Assembly: GCA_964016985.1 (NCBI GenBank)
Contig: OZ024828.1
Coordinates: 74,273,264 to 74,337,263 of the forward strand
Direction: 5' to 3'
DNA: 64,000 nt
DNA from: Anodontia alba
Lineage: Eukaryota; Mollusca; Bivalvia; Lucinida; Lucinidae
Position 1 is the stretch's first letter, and each line of letters opens with the position of its first letter. The notes under the pieces were generated by a model, which saw only the letters and a program-made list of their open reading frames with translations, had not been told where the DNA came from and did no database searches. Positions 55,776-64,000 of the stretch are shown in pieces. A program made the position numbers and the translations under genes.

Positions 55776-56145
55776 ATGTTTTGACTGAAAAAAATCTTAT
55801 CCAGAGTTAATGAATTGCTGTACCTGAATTGTTTGTGAACCGTTCGATTTTTTGTATTTTTTTTATTGATCATTTGGTTCCCTAGAGCAGTTTATATAAA
55901 AACCTGCATTATGCATCATAGAAAAGTCTTTCACAAGTCTGTTAGTCACACCATCCGATTAGATTCTGTCCCTTTTTTCAGTTACCTATTGTGTGTATGA
56001 GAAGGAACGGGACTTGAGCAAAACACGTAGATCCAAGGACAGATATAGGCATTTCCTGTTCGTGATTGGGTATTAAACAGTCCAATTTGTCCTCCTAGTT
56101 CAAACAAAGCTTCGGACCAGTGATCTAAGATGTCAATAATTAAGC
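55776..56145. other. Unassigned DNA upstream of the peptide gene
   Basis: No exon or repeat recognised. Confidence 0.4.
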
Positions 56146-56149
56146 TTCA

Positions 56150-56365
56150 ATGCGAAAAATGTACCGTCTGACATGTGCTTCCAACGAAGACTCAAATCAG
56201 TCTGCACATCCTCGCAGTCTGATCAGTCTTTATTGTCTACATGAAGAATGCTTGACATCCTTGGCTATTACAAAATGCGCTCATTGAGGATTCTGATCAG
56301 ACTGCGCGAACGCGCAGGCTGATCTGAATCTTATCTAAGCGCGCATGTTGGGAGGTACATTTTCT
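56150..56365. mobile_element. MITE family M1, copy 3, just upstream of the peptide gene
   Basis: gcgaaaaatgtaccgtctgac at the left, gaggtacattttctgatgtg at the right; cgcgaacgcgcaggctgatc core. It ends about 107 bp before the proposed TATA box. Confidence 0.75.
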
Positions 56366-56472
56366 GATGTGCGGTTCATAAAGTTTTTGGCAGTTTATAT
56401 CAAATGTTAAATCTACCCAATGGTGTTGTAATAAACGTAATATTTGATACGGTGACTGAATATTGTTCAGTT

Positions 56473-56478
56473 TATAAA
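56473..56478 (+). promoter_or_regulatory. Candidate TATA box of the peptide gene
   Basis: TATAAA within cagtttataaacagc, 122 bp upstream of the ATG, predicting a start of transcription near 56505 and a ~95-nt leader. Sequence-only prediction. Confidence 0.45.
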
Positions 56479-56599
56479 CAGCTTATTCTTGGTTTTAAGA
56501 TCACAGAGCCTCAAACCTCTCCATCGGTCTGTTTCGCCGGCACTCCATATCTGTAACCAGTCTTGAATATTAGTTTAGTTTGCTACAAGAAACAGTGAG

Positions 56600-56669
56600 A
56601 TGATGCGTAACGAAGTTTTGTTCGTGCTGGGGTTGTTCGTATTTGCGGCATTCGCAGACCAAATCTCAG
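56600..56669 (+). CDS. Peptide gene exon 1 (signal peptide)
   Basis: Two tandem ATGs (56600 and 56603), then a hydrophobic core VLFVLGLFVFAAFA. The predicted signal peptidase site is after FAAFA or FAD. Ends ATC TCA G|GTAAGC, phase 1. Either ATG would give the same signal peptide. Confidence 0.87.
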
Positions 56670-59216
56670 GTAAGCTAATTATGTTAGAAATAATAATGTC
56701 TTTATTTTCTGAACATATCACGAATTTAGAATAATTATGGTCCACAAAACAATGACATGAAATAGAAACAATATGTAGAAACATATTTATATTGCACTAT
56801 ACCACAATTAAAATCAAGTCCAGGAATCTGTTAACGTCTTCTTAACCTTTACCACTTTATGGGCAAATTCAGCGGACGACAAATTGATATTTTTCATATT
56901 TTTCCCCTGAAAATAGGCTTTGACGTTTCATGCAAATTGACGATTTGCATTGAAATGTCAAAGCCAATATTCTAGGGAAAAAGTACGAAAACTATTTCAA
57001 AATGTTGTTTGCTGAATATTTTACCCAGCATGCTAATTTAAGCGTCAAAATTGCTCACCGTGGTTCTATCAGTGTTTTTTTTTTTTGCTCTCCTGGGCTT
57101 TCGGTTTATAGTCGAGCTATCTTTTTTCATCATAGTATCGAGTAGTCAATTCTAAAATTTAACTACATGGCGATGCGTCGACGTATGCTAGCGGAAACCG
57201 TGCAGAGATCAGGAGCAGTTTTATCTGGGTCCATATTGTTTGACAGGCCTTTTGTCCGCTACTTACCGTATTTATCCTAAGTATTCAGACACTTTCACTT
57301 CTTGTCATACTTGTCCTAAAATTTGAAGACATCCACTTTATTACTTGTTGCTAAAATTGGCTGGATGGGTGACAAACAGCGAAGACTCCGTCCCATCAGA
57401 AGCCACGCCTTGCGGCGTCTGATTTTGTTCCCCAGCTAGCATTCTACGTAAATCTACATCGGGCCGTCATCGGCCCGTCAGCTACCCTGACGGGCCGATG
57501 ACGGCCCGATATAGATTTACGTAGAATGCTGACTGGGTCTACACTGTTTCAATGTTTTATCAATATTTTATCTAGAGGATCATTTATTCTTTTGGCCAAA
57601 TCATTGAGTTAATTCATGTAAAACACATACCAACAATTCAAGTTTCAGTGAGTCAGAAGTGAGTATTTGACTCATGGCTTTAACCCATTGTATACTGAAT
57701 AGACTCGCCCAAACCATATGTATATTGAATCCAATTCCAATTTTAGGTACGTCCGGCTATGAGATTTATATATTCCTAGAGAAAAAATGGCTAAACTATT
57801 TGCAAACTGGAGACCCTGATCAGACGCCGCGTTCTGCGGCGTCTGATCTGGGTCTGCACTGTTTGCCAATTACCCTTTTACGAGTCTCCCGACTACAATG
57901 GGTTAAAGTAGATAAAACTGCTGTTTGCTCCGTCCCGTATGGCCGAATACTTGATGAAAAGAGCCTCATCGTGAGGAACACACCTTCTGACATGTGCGCT
58001 CAACTAAGACAAATCAACCTGAGCATCCCCGCAACTCTGATGTCCGCATCAAGAAACTTTGCATCCTTGGCTACCCAAAATGCGCTCAATGAAGATTCTG
58101 ATCAGACTGCACGGTTGCACAGGCTGATCTGAATCTTTGCTGGGCGCACATGTCCAAAGGTTCCTTTTCTGACGTTGCGGCACAAACAAAGTAGCGTGTA
58201 TATTATAATCGTATAACTTTAGACCAGACAGATGCAGAGTTAGAGAGGTTCAAGAGAGCAGAGAGACAGAAGAGGTCCGTGACTGATTCGAAGACCCTGG
58301 TAAAATGTGTACTGCCAATTATGAAAGAGGAAGAGAGTGGTAAAAGCGATATGACGGATGACGATGAGGCGAACCAATTGGCTGGCTGTATTGTACGTTC
58401 TGCCTGGAAGAAACAGCAGGAGGGAAGCGATAATGCTGGGAACATGGTTCGGAGGTATCTTTATTTTATTTATTTATTTATCTATCTATTTATAGTGGTA
58501 GTTCTAGTGATTCTATTTATTTATGAATAATAAAAAAGGAACGAAAGAAAAAGAATGGACGGACCTCTCCTTCTTTTTCCCCAATCTTCTCTCCTTTTGT
58601 GGACTTTATGGCCTGTATAAACAAGATTGAATGTTTGCTGACTGCTACAAAGCATGGACGGTGCTGGCACTTCAATATTGAGTATGAGAGTCTAATGCCG
58701 TGTCATAGTCAGTAAACATCCATCGAATTGTACAATATTTTGATATATACAGTCGAACCTCGTTATCTCGAACTCGCTTATTTCGAATTACCGCTTATCT
58801 CGAAGTGAAAATCTGGTCCCTGTTTTAATATGAAACTATGACTACAAGTAACAAAATAATGTGGAAAAGAGGAGAAATTGCTCCCAAGGAGCAATTTCTC
58901 CTCTTTTTCACATTATTTTATATATATATTTCTAACTTCAGCAGTTAAATTACATATTCATTTGTTAAATGTGGTTGTTCAATTTATTATTTTACTCACT
59001 CTCTCAACTCTGATATGTCGAGGTACGGATATCTCGAAGTGTTTCAGTGAGTCCCTTGGAATTCGAGATAACGAGAGTCGACTGTACATAGTTTGATGTC
59101 TAAATTCTGTCATAGAATGAAGCAGTCTGCAATTTGAAGTTATTGATAAGTATGTATTATGTGTATGAGTTTTGAAAAAAAAAAATGTTATAAAATATTT
59201 ATCTATTTATTTATTG

Positions 59217-59250
<34 letters not shown>

Positions 59251-60593
59251 TCTTTATTTAGAGAGGCTGACCCATTTGGTACAACAGTCTTCCATGGGGC
59301 CCTCTTTTTAAAAAGCATCTACATGCATAATATACAAACACATTAAAATGACAGTCAGGGGAAAAACATCGTGAACAATAGAATAAAACAAAAGTTACAT
59401 ATGTAACATGAAAATGGTATTTACAATGATAAAATGTAGTAGAGAAATTATAAGAAAATATTTACAATGCAAATCTGTGGTGGAGGTATGTCTAATTCAT
59501 GAAATGAGCTAATTCGGTTGCAATCCATTCGACTACGTTCCTAGTAAAATATTAACCGTTGACGGGTTATTTCTATTTGTTTATTTCTAATCTTCTTATT
59601 TCTAAACTATTGCCTAACCCTTATAGCCTTGCAAACCCAAACAGTTACCTATGCAGACAATGTACATCCTGATGAGACGTCTCTTTGCATCATTTAATTT
59701 TTCTCAGTGAATAGACTCAATCAAATCGAGTCTGCTATTATCTTGTTTTGATTTTTTCTATATTCCCAATATATCCCTCTATATATTGTTTTGATTAGAA
59801 TTCCCTTAGAAATATTAGCATGATACTTGCTAGGTATGGGGCGCTGTGTGTGAATAACAACTATATATCTTTCTTACTTTTTTCAATTCTCTTCTCTTGC
59901 TGTGTGGCTAATTTTGTGTCTGTGTTGACGAATACCTTTTCAAATATTTTGATGATAGTGACAGGAACAAAGAGTAAGTCTTGGCTCTATAACAAATGCA
60001 TGTAGATGCAGCAGTGACAACTTTAGCAGTCTTTTCCAGCTGACTCCCATTACGTTCGTGTAAGTTTATCCCCCACCCCCCGCCCCACCCCCTTGCGAAT
60101 ATTACAGGATGCGATGAGATGATGTGTTATAAACATGCATTTACGAGCTCTACATAACGAAACAAATACCTGTTTAGGCATATATTTGCTCCTATTCCTG
60201 ATCTAAAGATTTGAAAGAGAACTGACATGCTTTCAAAGGAGCATCTTTGTCAAAGTTGTTTGTCTCCATTCTTAAAAGAAGTCTACTCTAAAAGGAATTT
60301 ATAATTTGTTCCTTTTTAGAGTGGTCCCATTTTTAGAAGGGTTAAAATCAATTTTAACATGGTTGCTTCCCCTGAAAGTGTATTCCTTCCCCTGAAGCCG
60401 TCTGTTTTGACTTCTTGTCATTTCTTTCAGAATCGCCGAGTTGGTTAAAAGTGACAAAATCTCAGTATCTAGGAGAGGCTGGTGGAGGAAAACCGTGAAA
60501 AAAGTTAGCGGCTGGTTCAAGAAGCATGGCCCAACCATAATTAAAGGACTAAAAATTGCTGGTGATATAATAAAAAAGATATGGGGCAAATAA
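56600..60593 (+). CDS. Secreted cationic Trp-rich peptide precursor (putative antimicrobial peptide), three exons
   Basis: Three exons encode 154 residues. Residues 1-19 or so are a signal peptide (MMRNEVLFVLGLFVFAAFA). The propiece contains a furin-like RQKR (38-41), two cysteines (52 and 79) and an acidic run (KEEESGKSD...TDDDEA). A dibasic RR (115-116) precedes a 36-residue C-terminal peptide, GWWRKTVKK... to ...IIKKIW, followed by Gly-Lys-stop, an amidation signal. That peptide has ten Lys/Arg, one Asp and four Trp, and looks amphipathic. An acidic propiece balancing a cationic amidated helix is the standard layout of invertebrate antimicrobial peptide precursors. The Gly-Trp start and FKKH spacing recall tunicate styelins from memory; not searched. 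No closer mollusc family was recognised. Confidence 0.85.
56880..56995. repeat. Hairpin element family P3 (peptide gene intron 1)
   Basis: aaataggctttgacgtttca / tgaaatgtcaaagccaatatt arms; centre tgcaaattgacgatttgca. Confidence 0.75.
57262..57560. mobile_element. P2 element carrying a nested palindromic element
   Basis: The P2 frame (tttatcctaagtattcagac ... gacaaacagcgaagactccg ... gggtctacactgtttcaatg) is interrupted at about 57431-57537 by an unrelated ~105-bp palindrome (see 57431-57537). Confidence 0.75.
57431..57537. mobile_element. GC-rich palindromic insertion nested in P2
   Basis: agcattctacgtaaatctac pairs with tagatttacgtagaatgct; inner gggccgtcatcggcccgtca pairs with tgacgggccgatgacggccc around gctaccc. 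Only a few mismatches. Confidence 0.85.
57795..57872. repeat. P2-type hairpin (peptide gene intron 1)
   Basis: gagaccctgatcagacgccg / cggcgtctgatctgggtctg, core cgttctg. Nearly perfect. Confidence 0.75.
57970..58185. mobile_element. MITE family M1, copy 4, abutting peptide gene exon 2
   Basis: cgtgaggaacacaccttctgac at the left, ccaaaggttccttttctgac at the right; ctgcacggttgcacaggctgat core. It ends less than 40 bp before the exon 2 acceptor. Confidence 0.72.
58223..58454 (+). CDS. Peptide gene exon 2 (acidic propiece)
   Basis: 232 nt after acceptor 'cgtataactttag', ending CGGAG|GTATCT in phase 2. Encodes DQTDAELERFKRAERQKRS, Cys-containing TLVKCVLPIMKEEESG and LAGCIVRSAWKKQQ. The intron before it is 1553 bp and holds P2 and M1 elements. 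Confidence 0.87.
58750..59084. mobile_element. Tigger/pogo-like MITE with palindromic core, copy 2 (peptide gene intron 2)
   Basis: Ends CAGTCGAACCTCGTTATCTC and the complement of CAGTCGACTCTCGTTATCTC, flanked by TA (58748-58749 and 59085-59086). The core palindrome gagaaattgctcccaaggag / caatttctcc is the same as at 6848-7178. Confidence 0.88.
59217..59250. repeat. (GTAA)n microsatellite
   Basis: About eight GTAA repeats in peptide gene intron 2. Confidence 0.9.
60431..60593 (+). CDS. Peptide gene exon 3 (mature cationic peptide)
   Basis: 163 nt after acceptor 'cttgtcatttctttcag'. Encodes RIAELVKSDKISVS, the RR cleavage site, the cationic peptide beginning GWWRK, and the terminal IWGK-stop. 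The intron before it is 1976 bp. Confidence 0.88.
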
Positions 60594-60796
60594 AAAGTAA
60601 AAAGTTGAGCCACTAGATTTTGACTATATAACTAACTAAATAAGTACCGATGAGGAATAAGGCTAAATTGGCAGATTCCCACCAACTTGATTTTTCAAAA
60701 CAGATGGAATCAACGAGCCCTAATTGTTCTTGTCCAAATACAGGATTATTCATTTCATGTAAATTGTTTGTCTTGTTTGCGTGTTTGTTAGGTCTG

Positions 60797-60802
60797 AATA
60801 AA
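60797..60802 (+). terminator. Candidate polyadenylation signal of the peptide gene
   Basis: AATAAA about 204 nt after the stop codon; the first good hexamer downstream of exon 3. Confidence 0.55.
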
Positions 60803-60950
60803 TATTACCAGACTGGCATTTTCCATGTATACAGTGAGCCCTTGTTACAACAACAGCATTTGTTTCCAAAAATGTTGCCATTAAAATGAATTTGCTGTTG
60901 TAAAGAATCCTTAATGGACAGAATGATATGTAAGAAAGATCTTGTTTTAT

Positions 60951-61050
60951 TCTTGTTTCCTCACAGAACATATGTTTTGGATATTTGTTAGAATCGCCTC
61001 AGAGAGGCGATTCTAACAAATATCCAAAACATATGTTGCTTGAAGTTTTA
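60951..61050. repeat. Hairpin element family P1, variant c, downstream of the peptide gene
   Basis: acatatgttttggatatttg pairs with caaatatccaaaacatatgt; core ttagaatcgcctcagagaggcgattctaa. Both arms carry the same differences (ttttggata) from other P1 copies. Confidence 0.85.
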
Positions 61051-61760
61051 ATGCAGTATTGTTGCATAATTTCTCATTAACTGTCACATCTTAAGCGAAG
61101 GTTTCGTGACACTCAAATTTTCATTATAACGAATTTGTCGATGTATCGAGTGTCGGTATTTTCTATTTTCTTTCTTTTGTTTAACTCGGGTAGCCTTATT
61201 TCTATTAACAATTTTGGCGTAATATCTGTGTTGCCTTAACAATCGTGTTGTATCCAAACATAACTGTATAAAATATATAGAAAAATAACCATAAATCGTA
61301 ATTTTGTCTTATATAATCTCTACATTTTTTGTTTGGATACAACACCCTTAGGGGTCCACCTTTAAGCCGTCTTATATCCGAAACCGCCTTACTAGTATAA
61401 TGAACCGGTTTAGTCTACGTCTGTATTTACCCATATAAACATGTTGATAAGTGGGCTACAACATGGATCTTTACAAAGTCTGAAACTGCATAACGTGCTA
61501 TTGCATTTCTTAATGAGCCGCGTGTTCTTCAAGGTGCTATTAATTATTTAGAGTAGACCCCATTTTAGAAGGGAGATAAAACATTTTTGAAAGAGTTGCT
61601 CCCTTGAAGGTGTACCCATTCTCCTTAATGTGTTACAACGAGTGTACGTCGGCATTTATATAAAAATCACCATTTTCGATTTTTTACTCCGCTTTTCTCG
61701 TCGGGCGTCCGTCGTCACCTAGCTGACTGGTGAAAGTTACAGTATGACTAGCCTCTGTTG
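61051..61760. other. Unassigned DNA
   Basis: Contains a short echo of the 18733 palindrome flank (gagtagaccccattttagaa, 61550-61570). No gene recognised. Confidence 0.4.
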
Positions 61761-61769
61761 TCGTCGTCT

Positions 61770-63480
61770 GTTGTCTGTCAACATTTTCAAACATCTTCTC
61801 CTCTAAAACCACTGGGCCGATTGAAGTCAAATTTCATGTGGACTATCCATGGGATGGGGGAACGGAAGTTTGTTGGCGGGGTCCAGGTGACATGACCAAG
61901 ATGACCGGCATGCCCATATAAGGTAAAAACCCTTCAAAAATCTTCTTCTCCGGAACCAGTAGGTCGATTGTCATGAAACTTGGTATGTAGCATTGGGGAC
62001 TCGGGCCAATTATAGTTTTTTCAAATAATGATAATTAGATGACCTTGACCAATTTTAGATTAAGGTCAAATTTGTTCGCATAGATTTTGTATGGGAAAAG
62101 GTAAAAAAATTGTATTTTTCAGAAACAATTGCAGCCTATGATCTGAAAATTGGTAGATGCAGTGAGCTAAATGAGTAAATGAAACTACATGAGTATTCAA
62201 GGTCAAGATCATTCTTTGACCTTAGCCCACGGTCATTCAGATATAAAAATCAAAAATTTTTTTTCTCAGAAACTACTGGGCCATTTGTAACCAAATTTCA
62301 TACGAAAAATTTAAGAAACAAAACCAAAAAAAAAAAAAAATGAAAATTAATGAATATGAGTTTGGTCACATGACCAATATTGCCGCCATGCCATATAAGG
62401 TAAAACCTCTTTAAAAATCATCTTCTCCCGAACCAGTAGGCCGATTGTCATGAAACTTGGTATGTAGCATTGGGGACTCGAGCCAATTATGTTTTTCTCA
62501 GAAACTACTGGACCATTTATAACCAAATTTCATATGAACATTTTTAGGAACAAAAAAAGAATGAAAATTAATTAATATACGTTTGGTCACATGACCAACA
62601 TGGCCGCCATGCCCCTATTAGGTCAAAAGCCTTTAAAATCATCTTCTCAGGAACCAGTGGGTTGATTATCATGAAACTTGGTATGTAGCATTGGGGACAC
62701 AAGCCAATTATAGTTTTTTTCAAATGGTGACACCTGGATGGCCTTGACCTATTTTAGGCTAAGGTCAACTTTGGTCGCATAGGCTTTTGTATGGGAAAAG
62801 TCAAAACTGTGTATTTTTCAGAAACTAGTCCAGCCTATGATCTGAAAATTGGTAGATGCAGGTAGCTAAATAAGTAAATGAAACCACATGAGTATTCAAG
62901 GTCAAGGTCATTCCTTGACCTTGGCCCAAGGCCATTCAGATATGAAAATTAAAACTTATTTTTCTCAGAAACAACTTAGCCATTTGTAACCAAATTTCAT
63001 AGGAAAGCTTTTAGGACCAAAGAAATGAAAACTGATAAATATGAGTTTGGTCACATGACAAATATGGCTGCCATGCCCGTACATGGTAAAATCATTTAAA
63101 AAACCTTCTTCTCTGGAACCAATTAACTGATTGTCTTGAAACTTGGTATGTAGTATTGGGATCTCGGGACCCATCGTAGTTTATTCAGCTGATGACTGGC
63201 TTGACCTTGACCCAATTTACATGAAGGTCAAATTTGGTTGCATATGCTTTTGTATGGGAAAAAGTGAAAAATGTTATTTTTTGGAAATTATTTTTGCTTG
63301 TGAACTTTAATTTTGTATTTTGCAACCAACTAAATGAGTAAATGAAGCTACATGAGTATTAAAGATCAAGGTCACCCCTTGACCTTCGACCTTAGCACAG
63401 AATTTAACATACTCAGCAAATAAACCCATGGTGCAGACCCCTGGTTCATGATCCTAAGGAGGGGCATAAAGCCCCATAAC
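61770..63480 (+). repeat. Tandem array (unit ~465 bp, one shortened) ending in a small hairpin
   Basis: 'tgaaacttggtatgtagcat' recurs near 61976, 62450, 62672 and 63138, and 'cacatgaccaa(c/t)at' near the matching offsets, giving spacings of about 475, 224 and 465. A 5-bp-stem hairpin ggggcataaagcccc at 63461-63475 closes the array, as in the other tandem-core elements, but no GGAC tract was seen. Confidence 0.7.
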
Positions 63481-64000
63481 ATGAGCCTGACTTCCAATAA
63501 GCATATTAACGGTCCATGGAACAGTCTTCTAAAACGACCTTCAAAACCATTTAAAAAAAATAATCAGCACTCAGGTGAGCGGTTAAGGACCATTGGTACT
63601 CTGGTTAAAATTATCTAACCTATATTTTTTCCTGGGGAGGGGAACTCAAATGCCCCGACGAATCTTCCTGAGGCAGCAAACAACCATGGTTGAACAGGCT
63701 GTATTTAAAAGTAGTGTCTCTGTTTTATAACATCCAGTGAAAATATTCGCCAGTTACATTATATTCATTTATGTATTCTGTATACTTTTTTTTAGACTAA
63801 GAAAAAAAAAAAAGATTAAATATATATAAAATTGTTGAATATGAGAACTTCTATCTTAACTATCTAAACGGCACCCTGCGACCTAAATGTTTACAGTGTT
63901 ATAACAGCCCCGAAAACAGCCCAGCCGGCACCAAACGTTGAAACAACGTCGATATAACGTTAATTCAAATACAAGAAAATCAATGTTAAATTGACGTTGT
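63481..64000. other. Unassigned DNA; ACGTT-type repeat at the window end
   Basis: From about 63935 the sequence caaacgttgaaacaacgtcg resembles 54124-54182, then aatgttaaattgacgttgt in partial inversion. The window ends inside it. Confidence 0.45.

Noticed and set aside
59820..60005. Hydrophobic 61-residue frame in peptide gene intron 2
   Set aside because: No splice sites or homology; lies between confirmed-phase exons 2 and 3.

Overview
The window is metazoan nuclear DNA. It is AT-rich, intron-containing and dominated by many small mobile elements. The best fit is a bivalve mollusc. Tandem-core elements that end in a GGAC microsatellite and a GC-rich terminal hairpin (pearl/Helentron-like, well known from oysters, mussels and clams) sit beside an invertebrate-type EZH2 gene, a Tc1/mariner, a pogo with a PHD finger, tRNA-derived SINEs and jockey/CR1-like LINE 3' ends. 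The taxonomic call is inference; the species was not identified.

Two host genes can be supported. (1) The first eight coding exons of Enhancer of zeste (EZH2, PRC2 histone H3K27 methyltransferase) lie on the minus strand from 25165 down to 9406. They encode about 377 residues: N-terminal helix, EED-binding segment, SRM/SANT1, the Cys-rich MCSS segment and a basic linker. The SANT2, CXC and SET exons must lie left of position 1. All seven internal introns are consistent in phase. Intron 1 appears to be GC-AG. Intron 2 contains a ~81-bp minisatellite made of repeated copies of the end of exon 2 together with its splice donor. (2) A three-exon plus-strand gene at 56600-60593 encodes a 154-residue secreted precursor. 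It has a signal peptide, an acidic propiece, a dibasic cleavage site and a 36-residue cationic Trp-rich C-terminal peptide with a Gly-Lys amidation signal. It looks like an antimicrobial peptide gene, and I cannot assign it to a named mollusc family. It is the best candidate for an undescribed system in this window.

Layout. 1-3770: three tandem-core arrays with ~150-bp units of unrelated sequence. 3840-9400: MITEs and hairpin elements, presumably inside EZH2 intron 8. 9406-25174: EZH2 exons, with a pogo-PHD transposon in intron 6, a mariner in intron 3, and a SINE inserted in the exon-derived minisatellite of intron 2. 25752-31390: a 5.6-kb element with ~300-bp inverted termini and an 8-bp target duplication. 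31400-34200: hairpin repeats, SINE remnants and unassigned DNA. 34200-41600: further tandem arrays. 42600-44600: mostly unassigned. 44640-52500: a cluster of LINE 3' fragments, one of them split by a second, decayed mariner. 52500-56400: MITEs and (TA)n. 56470-60802: the peptide gene, with MITEs in its introns. 61700-63480: a last tandem array.

A recurring feature is that several unrelated short elements carry a long, nearly perfect palindrome at their centre. Within a copy the arms match each other, while different copies differ in both arms together. Exon boundaries were inferred from splice motifs, phase and remembered family conservation. No database search or RNA evidence was available.
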